From the NCBI GenBank assembly GCA_021775385.1, contig JAJFHW010000243.1, positions 1 to 16,512 on the forward strand: DNA of 16,512 bases. Reading direction: 5' to 3'. The translations under genes and the position numbers were made by a program. A model generated the notes under the pieces. It did not search any database. It was not told the origin of the DNA and worked only from the letters and a program-made list of their open reading frames with translations. Origin of the DNA: Hyphomicrobiales bacterium. Lineage in GTDB: Bacteria; Pseudomonadota; Alphaproteobacteria; Rhizobiales; HXMU1428-3. This document shows positions 1-7,167 of this stretch, piece after piece (the first letter of the stretch is position 1; every line of letters starts with the position of its first letter).

Positions 1-45
1 CAGTCTGTAGTATTAATGCAAACAATATGCGTATTTTTATTAATA

Positions 46-759
46 TTACTTGCACCGCAGTAGTAACCCGCGATCAAAATGAAAATGATTTGCATGAAGA
101 CGGTTGGCTTCTGGGCCTAAGACGACACGGAAATAAGTGCAGGCGCCGTAATGAATGTCGCGCAGAAACTTTGCTTTTTTACCGCCTCTTGTCCAATCTC
201 TTAAGATTGATACTTTGCTGCCATTAGCCAATGAAAACCCAGATATATCTATAGCGTTTGCTGTGGCGTGTTCTGATTTCACATTGATATATTTTGAGAT
301 AAGACTGCCTCTGATGTTGCGGCAGGAATATCCTCCTAAATGGCTCACTCGGCTGACAGTTGTGCCAAAATATTTTTTAGCTGCTGGTTGGACAACCTGC
401 GCCATCCACATTGCTAGCCCAGCGCCCATAGGACAACTTAATTTAATTGGGGAAATTTTTGCGCCACTAAATTGACGAAGGCGTACAGAATTTACCCAGC
501 CACACCCATTTTTGAAGGGACTGTCTTTTACGAAGCTTTTTTGTACCTTTGAAGTTTTTAATGTGGCCTCACAAGCGGCTCTGTCATATTTCAAGCCACC
601 TAACCTTGTGCCGACCATAAGCCAACTCTTTTCTACATTCAAAGTTGGGAACGGCATAAAACTTGTTCGCACATGTCCTGTATAAAGCATCACACTTACA
701 AGGATGAACATTAATATTACTAGTAATTTTAATGTGTTAGGTATGAATGGTATTCGCAT
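46..759 (-). CDS. Extensin-like C-terminal domain protein, membrane-anchored, periplasmic
   Basis: This 237-residue protein matches what I know of the bacterial extensin-like C-terminal family (PF06904), a cell-envelope family with M15-peptidase-like metal motifs. A hydrophobic segment at about residues 10-27 acts as an uncleaved signal anchor or signal peptide; I see no lipobox. The domain runs from about residue 60 to the end. Visible hallmarks are CGWVNSVRL (85-94), SEHATANAIDI (162-172) and HANHFHFD (222-229), giving His164, Asp171 and His225/His227 as candidate metal ligands. Six cysteines (63, 86, 109, 146, 207, 236) could form disulfides. The ATG is preceded by AAGAGGG four bases upstream, which supports this start. 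It is the only minus-strand gene and diverges from the aminotransferase. Substrate and activity are unknown; an envelope or peptidoglycan role is inference. Confidence 0.86.
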   Translation of the reverse strand: MRIPFIPNTLKLLVILMFILVSVMLYTGHVRTSFMPFPTLNVEKSWLMVGTRLGGLKYDRAACEATLKTSKVQKSFVKDSPFKNGCGWVNSVRLRQFSGAKISPIKLSCPMGAGLAMWMAQVVQPAAKKYFGTTVSRVSHLGGYSCRNIRGSLISKYINVKSEHATANAIDISGFSLANGSKVSILRDWTRGGKKAKFLRDIHYGACTYFRVVLGPEANRLHANHFHFDRGLLLRCK

Positions 760-763
760 TTTT

Positions 764-770
764 CCCTCTT
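764..770 (-). promoter_or_regulatory. Ribosome binding site of the extensin-like gene
   Basis: On the minus strand the sequence reads AAGAGGG, then four A residues, then ATG. It is a strong Shine-Dalgarno match with short spacing and fixes the start codon at 757-759. Confidence 0.7.
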
Positions 771-923
771 AAGTTTTACTGTGAAGCGCCCAACCTCAAA
801 TAACTTTTGCATTAGTTTTTAGTGCACTTTCTGAGTTGATCATTTGCGCGATAAATTGTCCATGTTAAGAATATGGGGTTGTTTGTTTTGCAATCATATG
901 ACACTCACTATGTGTGGTGTATT

Positions 924-935
924 GGGTCTAGACCC
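924..935. promoter_or_regulatory. Perfect 12-bp palindrome, possible GntR/HutC-type operator
   Basis: GGGTCTAGACCC is a perfect palindrome in the divergent intergenic region. Its core GTCTAGAC fits the GT-N-TA-N-AC pattern described for the HutC subfamily of GntR repressors. No such regulator is encoded in the window, so the assignment is inference. Confidence 0.45.
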
Positions 936-1006
936 TAACTAAAAGATCTATCTTCTCCCTTGATAATATTTTGAGGCTGAGTTGGTGGAGCTTTTTTGAT
1001 GTTTTA

Positions 1007-1033
1007 TCACCTGAATTCAGTTAATTTAGGTGA
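1007..1033 (+). promoter_or_regulatory. Inverted repeat / hairpin in the aminotransferase 5' leader
   Basis: TCACCTGAATT and AATTTAGGTGA form an 11-bp stem with one G-U pair around a five-base loop. The left arm includes the palindrome CTGAATTCAG (1011-1020). The repeat ends about 15 bases before the Shine-Dalgarno AAAAGGA (1048-1054), so it could be an operator in DNA or a leader hairpin in RNA. Confidence 0.5.
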
Positions 1034-1063
1034 CTGGTTTTGAGATAAAAAGGACGCATAACA

Positions 1064-2266
1064 ATGAGCAACTCACATTCCGAATCACCGGCCAACTCAC
1101 AGGCCAACTCACAGGCTGGATATTATTTTTTACAAGTTCCAGGGCCAACAGTTGTGCCTGATGAAGTCGTGGCAGCAATGTCTCAGCCTATGATGGATCA
1201 TCGTGGACCTGTGTTTTCAAAACTTGCTGCTCAAGCTGCTCAGAATTTAAAACCTATTTTTAAAACCAAACAACCTGTGATGGTCATTCCAGCTTCTGGT
1301 ACTGGTGCCTGGCATGCCAGCATCGCGAATTGCCTTTCAAAAGGGGATAAAGTTCTAATTCCTGAAGTTGGCATGTTCTCTACCCTTTGGGGCAAAGTTG
1401 CAAGGGAGCTTGACCTTGAGGTAATTGAAATTGCTGGAGATTGGCGCTCTGGTATTGATGCTCAAAAAGTGGAAGATGCCCTTCGCGCTGATAGTGCTGG
1501 CGAGATTAAAGCTGTTTTTGCCACTCATAATGAAACTTCTACTGGGGTGACATCTGACATCGCGGCTGTTCGTGCAGCTTTGAATGCTGCCAATCATGAT
1601 GCTCTCTTGTTTGTAGACACAGTTTCCTCGCTTGTGGCCATGGAGTATGACCATGATGGCTGGGGTGTTGATATTGCTATTTGTGGTTCTCAAAAAGGCT
1701 TGATGTTGCCACCTGGGTTGGCCTTTGCTGCTGTGAGTGAGAAAGCATTAGAAGCGAAAAAAACCTCTAACCTGAAGCCTGGGTATTTTGAATTTGATCC
1801 TTTGATCAGTGCGACTGAAACTGGGCTATATCCTTATACGCCGCCGGTTTCTCTCATTTATGGTTTGAAGAAAGCAACTGAAATGATTTTGGATGAGGGG
1901 CTTGATAATATTTATGCACGTCATGCAAAATTAGCTGAGGCAACACGAGCTTGCGTGAATGTTTGGGGATTAGAGACCCAATGCTGCGTTGAAGGACAAC
2001 ACTCTAACGCTGTGACAGCGGTTCGCGTGCCAGAAGGTACCAATGCAGATGAAATGCGAGCCTTCATTTTTGATAAATACAACCTGTCTTTAGCGGCTGG
2101 TCTTGGTAAAATTGCTGGTGAAGTTTTCCGCATTGGTCATCTTGGCTATCAAAACCCTCTTACACTTATGGGTGCGCTTAGTGGTGTTGAAATGGGAATG
2201 GAAGCTTTTGGTGTTAAATTCAACAAGGGTGGAGTAAATGCCGCCATGGACGTTTTGAGCAGGTAG
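1064..2266 (+). CDS. Serine-glyoxylate-type aminotransferase (class V PLP enzyme)
   Basis: A 400-residue class V (fold type I) PLP aminotransferase of the alanine/serine-glyoxylate group. These cytoplasmic enzymes move the amino group of serine or alanine onto glyoxylate, giving hydroxypyruvate or pyruvate plus glycine, and link glycine/serine and C1/C2 metabolism. Visible signatures: PGPTVVP (26-32), DHRGP (45-49) near the substrate site, GTGAWHAS (79-86) in the phosphate-binding region, FVDTVSS (183-189) with Asp185 for the pyridine nitrogen, and GSQKGLMLPPG (208-218) with Lys211 as the Schiff-base lysine. Length is normal for the family. The ATG follows AAAAGGA at nine bases. The N-terminal extension contains a tandem ANSQ duplication. 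Serine versus alanine preference cannot be read from the sequence; no serine-cycle partner genes are adjacent, so a general glycine/serine role is as likely as methylotrophy. Confidence 0.9.
   Translation: MSNSHSESPANSQANSQAGYYFLQVPGPTVVPDEVVAAMSQPMMDHRGPVFSKLAAQAAQNLKPIFKTKQPVMVIPASGTGAWHASIANCLSKGDKVLIPEVGMFSTLWGKVARELDLEVIEIAGDWRSGIDAQKVEDALRADSAGEIKAVFATHNETSTGVTSDIAAVRAALNAANHDALLFVDTVSSLVAMEYDHDGWGVDIAICGSQKGLMLPPGLAFAAVSEKALEAKKTSNLKPGYFEFDPLISATETGLYPYTPPVSLIYGLKKATEMILDEGLDNIYARHAKLAEATRACVNVWGLETQCCVEGQHSNAVTAVRVPEGTNADEMRAFIFDKYNLSLAAGLGKIAGEVFRIGHLGYQNPLTLMGALSGVEMGMEAFGVKFNKGGVNAAMDVLSR
1091..1114 (+). repeat. 12-bp perfect tandem duplication inside the aminotransferase N-terminus
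   Basis: GCCAACTCACAG occurs twice back to back and adds four residues in frame (ANSQ repeated). It lies ahead of the conserved fold, in a segment likely to tolerate length changes, and looks like a recent slippage event. Confidence 0.85.
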
Positions 2267-2278
2267 CATACCACCTGC
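2259..2278 (+). other. Hairpin overlapping the aminotransferase stop codon
   Basis: GCAGGT and ACCTGC form a 6-bp stem around an 8-base loop. The TAG stop (2264-2266) straddles the stem-loop junction. No T-run follows, so it is not a standard terminator. Confidence 0.5.
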
Positions 2279-2284
2279 GCCAAG

Positions 2285-2307
2285 AGCACCTTACGCTGTA
2301 AGCTTCA
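2285..2307 (+). repeat. Copy 1 of a three-block 3'-end motif
   Basis: AGCACC, TACGCTG and GCTTCA occur in order with 1- and 3-base gaps. The same blocks recur at 15392-15416 with gaps of 4 and 2. Both copies lie shortly after a stop codon. This copy also contains a small CTTAC-GCT-GTAAG hairpin (2290-2302). Confidence 0.4.
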
Positions 2308-2338
2308 GTTAATGTTCTTTTTAATAATCAAGCTTAAT

Positions 2339-2386
2339 GGAGAGATAACGGCCAAAAAATCATATGATTTATGCCATTATCTCTTC
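2339..2386 (+). other. Long imperfect stem-loop with a palindromic loop
   Basis: Outer arms GGAGAGATAACGGC and GCCATTATCTCTTC pair over 14 positions with one mismatch and one G-U. The loop itself contains a perfect 14-bp palindrome, AAATCATATGATTT (2357-2370). It may be a 3'-end or processing structure for the aminotransferase mRNA, or a DNA site for the following kinase gene. There is no T-tail, so intrinsic termination is not supported. Confidence 0.5.
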
Positions 2387-2444
2387 TAAATGACTATATG
2401 TTGGGGATTCTTTAGAGTTTTCTCTTTTTTTCAAGACTCATATT

Positions 2445-2474
2445 TTGCAACTCTCACTGTAAAAACGCTATAAT
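2445..2474 (+). promoter_or_regulatory. Sigma-70-type promoter for the histidine kinase gene
   Basis: TTGCAA (2445-2450) and a perfect TATAAT (2469-2474) are separated by 18 bases, about 85 bases before the kinase start. A weaker second candidate, TTGACA (2491-2496) with TTATTA (2515-2520), lies just downstream. Confidence 0.5.
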
Positions 2475-2558
2475 GTGGCCTAATAAGTTTTTGACAGACA
2501 TCGTTTTTTGGCTGTTATTAGCTTTTTGTTTTGTCACACATATCTCTGTTTTTAATAT

Positions 2559-4709
2559 ATGCCCGTTTTCAGGTGCATCTTTATAAGTGTTTTTAATTTG
2601 CAAACCTCTTTACCAAATATAAATGGCAACTCACGCCACGAACGTCCCATCTGGATATGGGACCTACATACGGCTGGCTTTGTCTGGGCCAATGGTGAAG
2701 GGGTTAAGTTCTGGGCTGCGCCGAGCTTAGAGAGTTTGCAGGCTACACCTTTTGATAAATCACATCCTGCATGGCTTAAAGTTTGTCAAATTCTAGATGG
2801 TTTATCGCCTACTAATATTCATTCTGATCAGGCGATTGGTGTGAATTTATATTTTCCGCATATGAATGGAGGAGCGCAAGCTTTTCAAAAATCTTCTACA
2901 AACAAGATTTCAGCTAAGTCAGCTCCGGAGAGTGTCTCTGTTTCTTTTGAAAAAAAGGACGGCTCTAAGAGTAATGAAGGACACTTTATAGCACTTTGTC
3001 GTCGTGGTAGTTTAAAGAACCGCACGGCTCTTATTGTTGAAGTGATTTCAGTGACTGGGAATAAAACAACAGAACATAGAAATTCACTTTCAGATACACC
3101 TACTTCATCCGAGATTCCATCCGAACACGCCCCATCGCAAAATGGAGCATTGCCTGATTTTGTAGATATAAATTCTCCGTTAGAAGACGAGGAAGATGAA
3201 GCTAATTCCGATTTTCCAGCTGGTCTATCTTCTAGCTTCATGGAAGAACTCGGTGTAAAGGAGCTTATTCCAAAAGCTCAACTTAAAGAGTTGGCCCGTC
3301 TTATCAAGGAAGCGGGAGGTAATGAGCAAGATGTTTTAAAAGCTGAAAGTTCTGGCCTTTCGCCCTCTTCTTTAAAAAAACACTATCCAGAGGCTGTAGA
3401 GCAGAAACACTATACAGAGAATGCCTCAAGTGTAGAGAGCACTTCAGTTGTTGATAGTGCCTCAAATATGTCTCTCAAATCTTCACAGGATAAATGGTCT
3501 CCGCTTGAAATTGATTTAACAGCTTTAGCAGGTGTTGGTGATCAGGAAGAACTGGAACAACTTTTTGAGGCGGCACAAGCGCCATATGCTCTCATTAGCT
3601 TACAGAAAATTATTCATGCGAATGGTTCGTTTGTAAGCGAATTTGGTTATGATGATATTGATCCCCTTATCAATGATGGAGCTGATTGGCTTTTCCCTAA
3701 AAGCCGTGATACTTTTTCCACTCTTATAGCCGGCGAAATTGGAAGCTCTACAACTGGTGCAACACTTGGTTTGGAAAGTATTCGCTTACGGTCTGGGAGG
3801 AAATTATCTCGCGATGTTTTAATTACGCCAGTTCGATTGACAAAATTTGACCGCACTTTGCTTCTCATTCAACTGGCCAATGACTTTAATTTTTCTGAGA
3901 AACCAACCTTTGTCGACTATGTTCAAGAACCGCCGTCTCAATTAAGTCAAACTTTTGATACGAATTCCGAGACTACGTCTATTCCACTTTTAAGCGCAGT
4001 TAGTCATGAAGTAAGAACTCCTTTAAATGTTATTCTTGGATTTTCTGAAGTAATGGCACTTGAGCAATTTGGCCCGCTTGGTAATGAAAAATATAAAGAC
4101 TATATTCAAGATATTCATAATAGTGCACAGCACGCACTGAGCCTCATTAATGACCTACTGGATTTAACAAAATTGAAGGCTGGCAAATGGCATGTTGAAC
4201 CAGCTGAAGTTGAAATTAATACTGTTGTCCGTGATCAGGTGCGCTTAATGAGAGAATTAGCTGCACAAAGACAGGTTCGTTTGCGCTCGGACCTAGAGGA
4301 AAACTTACCCCAGGTTCATGTTGATGAGCGGTCTTTACAGCAGATCCTTTTAAATTTGATTTCTAATGGTATAAAATATGATCATGAAGGTGGTTTGATT
4401 ACAGTTCAAACTGTGCTTCAAGATGAAGACACACTTATCCTTACTGTCTCTGATACAGGGCCAGGTATGAGTAAAGATGATATCAGGCATGCTATGGAGC
4501 CGTTTCATCAGGTTATTAATATGCCTTTTTCCTCTTCCACAGCTGTTAATCCTGCTTTTATTAGCGGCAAAAAAGGTAAATCTGGAACAGGATTGGGCTT
4601 GCCAATTTCCAAAGCCCTTGCTGAAGCCAATGGCATCGGTTTTACTATTGATAGCCAACAAGATAGAGGAACGAAAGTCACTCTTACTTTCAAGGTCACT
4701 GCGCCTTAA
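2559..4709 (+). CDS. PdhS/PleC/DivJ-like cytoplasmic sensor histidine kinase
   Basis: A 716-residue soluble sensor kinase with no membrane segment. An N-terminal PAS-like piece starts near RPIWIWDLHTAGFVWANGEG (29-48), a layout seen in alphaproteobacterial PdhS-type kinases. A low-complexity acidic/Ser-rich linker (about 110-315) carries a helical segment near 228-262. A second PAS-like domain spans about 330-440. The HisKA domain has SHEVRTPLN with phospho-acceptor His483 and FGPLGNEKYKDYIQDIH typical of the DivJ/PleC/PdhS group. The ATPase domain shows the N box NLISNGIKY (Asn603), DTGPGM (632-637) and GTGLGLPISKALAEANG (676-692). Such kinases act on DivK-like single-domain receivers in the asymmetric division pathway; that partner is inferred, as no receiver gene is adjacent. 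No clear Shine-Dalgarno precedes the ATG and the first 27 residues look non-conserved, so the true start may lie downstream, for example at TTG 2598. Confidence 0.9.
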   Translation: MPVFRCIFISVFNLQTSLPNINGNSRHERPIWIWDLHTAGFVWANGEGVKFWAAPSLESLQATPFDKSHPAWLKVCQILDGLSPTNIHSDQAIGVNLYFPHMNGGAQAFQKSSTNKISAKSAPESVSVSFEKKDGSKSNEGHFIALCRRGSLKNRTALIVEVISVTGNKTTEHRNSLSDTPTSSEIPSEHAPSQNGALPDFVDINSPLEDEEDEANSDFPAGLSSSFMEELGVKELIPKAQLKELARLIKEAGGNEQDVLKAESSGLSPSSLKKHYPEAVEQKHYTENASSVESTSVVDSASNMSLKSSQDKWSPLEIDLTALAGVGDQEELEQLFEAAQAPYALISLQKIIHANGSFVSEFGYDDIDPLINDGADWLFPKSRDTFSTLIAGEIGSSTTGATLGLESIRLRSGRKLSRDVLITPVRLTKFDRTLLLIQLANDFNFSEKPTFVDYVQEPPSQLSQTFDTNSETTSIPLLSAVSHEVRTPLNVILGFSEVMALEQFGPLGNEKYKDYIQDIHNSAQHALSLINDLLDLTKLKAGKWHVEPAEVEINTVVRDQVRLMRELAAQRQVRLRSDLEENLPQVHVDERSLQQILLNLISNGIKYDHEGGLITVQTVLQDEDTLILTVSDTGPGMSKDDIRHAMEPFHQVINMPFSSSTAVNPAFISGKKGKSGTGLGLPISKALAEANGIGFTIDSQQDRGTKVTLTFKVTAP

Positions 4710-4904
4710 TAGGTTATATACGGCTGCCTAGATTTAGAGTGATATGCCCCAGTTATCATTTGCCAGTCCCTTCTTTAAAACCTCTCCTTTTAATGATGTT
4801 TGGTATATTTTTGGCTAGATTAATAATTTTATCAATTTCTTAGTGCAGAAGCTGAAAACTCACCCTATATTGCGAGTTCTGCAGTTAGGAACGATTTGCA
4901 CATT

Positions 4905-6647
4905 ATGACGACCAAGAATTCAGACCCTTCAATGGACTTTAAAAACTCCGCTTTAGCTCCCACAGCCGCTTTAACTCCGGCAGTCGATGTGCCTCCGGCG
5001 AAACGCCCTTCCAGCTGGAAGTGGGTTTTATTGGTTTTACCGATCATTATTCTTGTTCTCTTACCGCTTATATCAATTGTTATTATGAGTTTTACGCCGA
5101 GTGAAAATATCTGGCCGCATCTCATCTCAACAATACTACCTCGCTCTATTCGAGATACGTTTTTATTAATGAGCGGTGTTGGTATTTTAAGCCTCATCAT
5201 TGGTACGGGCACCGCCTGGCTTGTCACTATGTATCAATTTCGGGGCCGCACTTTTTTTGAATGGGCTCTTTTACTGCCCCTTGCGATGCCAACCTATATG
5301 ATGGCCTATTGCGCTGTGGATTTGCTAGAATATTCAGGCCCAATCCAAACTGGAATTCGCTCCTTATTTGGCTTTCAAGACGCAAGAGATTATTGGTTCC
5401 CGAATATTGCCAGTATGCCTGGTGCGATACTTGTTCTCTCACTGGTGCTATACCCTTATGTTTACCTAGCGGCCCGAGCTAGCTTTATTCAGCAATCTGT
5501 TTGTGTTCTTGAAGTTGCACGTACTCTTGGTCGCACACCTATGGGGGCTTTTTGGAGTGTTGGCCTTCCCTTAGCGCGTCCTGCACTCATTGCTGGTTTA
5601 GTGTTAGCTTTGATGGAATGTTTAAACGATTATGGTGCGGTTGCTTATTTTGGAATTGAAACCCTGACAGCCAGTGTTTACAGCACATGGCAAGAGCGCT
5701 CGAACCTTGGTGGGGCAGCTCAGATAGCAACTCTTATGTTGCTAGTCATTATTGTTCTTTTGTATGTGGAGCGACGTGCCAGATCTCAGCAAAAATACTT
5801 TCAAACAACAGGGTATAATCGTGACCTACCTGTTATTCATTTAACTGGTTGGCAAGAAACTTTTGCATTCATTAGCTGTGCCCTTCCCTTTATACTTGGT
5901 TTTGCGTTGCCGTTTTATATTCTTTTAAGCGCGTCCTTCCGCTTTATTGATTTTGTTTGGACGACGGAGTTCTGGCGGGCTGCGGGCTATTCTGTTTTAC
6001 TGGCAAGTTTAACTGCGGTGATCGCTGTTAGTGTCGCTCTTATTATTGCTTATGGCAAACGCGTTACTGCTCATCCCATTTTAAAACCTATTGGCGCACT
6101 AGCTGGCACTGGATATGCTATTCCAGGTGCAATTTTAGCAATTGGCATTCTTATACCACTGGCTGCTTTTGATAATATTGTTGATGATTTTATGCGTAGC
6201 TATTTTGGATTTTCAACTGGATTGCTTTTATCTGGCAGTTTGTTTGCGCTTTTGTTTGCCTATTTGGTAAGGTTTTTAGCTATTTCACTTGGGACGATTG
6301 AGGCCGGGTTTCATAAAATTTCTCCTAACCTAGATGGGGCGGCACGAACGCTTGGACAGAATAGCTTAGGTGGATTTCGTTTGGTTTTATTGCCGATAAT
6401 GCGCCCTTCTGTTGCGGCTGCGGCTTTACTTGTTTTTGTTGATACGATGAAGGAATTGCCCGCAACATTGTTATTACGGCCTTTTAATTTTGACAGTTTA
6501 GCCACCCTCGTTTTTGAATTTGCAAGCCGTGAAGAATTTGAAGAGGCTGGACTTGCCGGCCTTACAATTGTAGCTTTTGGTTTAATTCCTCTTTTATTGC
6601 TGAATCGAACTGTTTCAACTAGTCGGACTGAACAAAGTAAAGATTAA
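4905..6647 (+). CDS. FbpB/AfuB-type ABC transporter permease, two fused permease halves
   Basis: An inner-membrane ABC importer permease with two tandem membrane domains, as in the FbpB/AfuB/SfuB ferric-iron family; about 580 residues is the normal length. After a Pro/Ala-rich cytoplasmic N-terminus, the first helix is at about 40-62. Each half carries an ATPase-contacting EAA loop: VARTLGRTPMGAFWSVGLPL near 204-223 and GAARTLGQNSLGGFRLVLLP near 478-497. The DTMKELPATLLLRPF stretch (513-527) and the FASREEFEEAGLAGL segment near the end are typical of FbpB. ATG 4905 is used here; a TTG three codons upstream (4896) has AGGA at better spacing (five bases), so either start is possible. No ATPase or Fe-binding protein gene flanks it, so its partners must lie elsewhere; the ligand (ferric iron, or thiamine/phosphonate in relatives) is inference. 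A weak hairpin terminator follows at once. Confidence 0.92.
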   Translation: MTTKNSDPSMDFKNSALAPTAALTPAVDVPPAKRPSSWKWVLLVLPIIILVLLPLISIVIMSFTPSENIWPHLISTILPRSIRDTFLLMSGVGILSLIIGTGTAWLVTMYQFRGRTFFEWALLLPLAMPTYMMAYCAVDLLEYSGPIQTGIRSLFGFQDARDYWFPNIASMPGAILVLSLVLYPYVYLAARASFIQQSVCVLEVARTLGRTPMGAFWSVGLPLARPALIAGLVLALMECLNDYGAVAYFGIETLTASVYSTWQERSNLGGAAQIATLMLLVIIVLLYVERRARSQQKYFQTTGYNRDLPVIHLTGWQETFAFISCALPFILGFALPFYILLSASFRFIDFVWTTEFWRAAGYSVLLASLTAVIAVSVALIIAYGKRVTAHPILKPIGALAGTGYAIPGAILAIGILIPLAAFDNIVDDFMRSYFGFSTGLLLSGSLFALLFAYLVRFLAISLGTIEAGFHKISPNLDGAARTLGQNSLGGFRLVLLPIMRPSVAAAALLVFVDTMKELPATLLLRPFNFDSLATLVFEFASREEFEEAGLAGLTIVAFGLIPLLLLNRTVSTSRTEQSKD

Positions 6648-6653
6648 GACCTG

Positions 6654-6679
6654 AAACCAATTAAACGCCATTGGTTTTT
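6654..6679 (+). terminator. Probable weak Rho-independent terminator after the permease gene
   Basis: AAACCAAT and ATTGGTTT form an 8-bp perfect stem around an 8-base loop, starting seven bases after the stop codon and ending in five T residues that partly belong to the stem. The stem is AT-rich, so termination may be inefficient. Confidence 0.5.
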
Positions 6680-6683
6680 GATA

Positions 6684-6702
6684 TATGACTGACTTAGTCA
6701 TA
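6684..6702. promoter_or_regulatory. 7-bp inverted repeat, possible operator
   Basis: TATGACT and AGTCATA are separated by five bases, directly after the permease terminator. The layout would suit a dimeric regulator or a second hairpin. No regulator is identifiable. Confidence 0.35.
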
Positions 6703-7167
6703 GACGCTTTGGATTATTGCTTTAATCATCACTTTTTATTATCTTTGTGGCACAACAAATGTTGCTAGTGATATATAACTAGCTTCATTGCAGCGGCATG
6801 ATTAAACGCTTTATAAGCTTTCACTTGTTTTCCCACAATTATATCTTAGTTTTTATGCAAAAAACGCGTAATTCCCTGAAATCTTCCTTGAAACTTCCAC
6901 AATGATAAGAGATGCTACGAGGCAACATAGAAACAAATTTCACCTGTTTTTTATTTTTAGTCACAGATTTATTCAAAGGTGCATTCTATGGATATTTTAA
7001 AAATCATATAGCTGAATTAGGGGCATCCGATATTTTTTGAACTTTAAGAGCGATCATATTATTACCTCTTGAATTCATTTTTCCGGTTTACTTCGAATGC
7101 TCTTGATTTAAGAAAATAAAATATTTTTTAATTTTACGACTACCTTTTCACCGATGAGTACACCTGT

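Larger units (their letters stand above)
760..1063. other. Divergent intergenic region
   Basis: About 300 bases separate the divergent extensin-like and aminotransferase genes. No reading frame here looks coding. It must carry promoters in both directions, but I could not pick a convincing -35/-10 pair for either gene. It holds a perfect 12-bp palindrome (924-935) and an inverted repeat just upstream of the aminotransferase ribosome binding site (1007-1033), listed separately. Confidence 0.7.
6648..7167. other. 520-base AT-rich gap without a gene
   Basis: Between the permease and the AsmA-like gene I find no reading frame of coding character on either strand. Apart from the terminator and the inverted repeat at its left end, the stretch is AT-rich with poly-T and poly-A runs. 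It should contain the promoter for the AsmA-like gene, but I could not choose a convincing one. Confidence 0.6.

Noticed and set aside
27..475. Plus-strand frames (27-227 and 155-475) opposite the extensin-like gene
   Set aside because: They overlap a minus-strand gene with recognisable motifs and a good ribosome binding site; their translations show no domain character and they are antisense shadows.
1091..1114. CRISPR or VNTR array at the aminotransferase start
   Set aside because: Only two 12-bp units without spacers, in frame within a gene.
2885..3241. Minus-strand 118-codon frame inside the histidine kinase gene
   Set aside because: It lies opposite the low-complexity linker of a well-supported gene and is explained by the absence of stops antisense to Ser/Glu-rich codons.
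4887..4898. TTG 4896 as the definite start of the permease gene
   Set aside because: AGGA spacing favours it, but ATG three codons later is equally compatible with the protein family; neither can be excluded, so ATG was listed and TTG noted.
6683..6702. Attachment site or transposon end near the permease gene
   Set aside because: The inverted repeat is only 7 bp, with no flanking direct repeat, integrase or transposase in the window.
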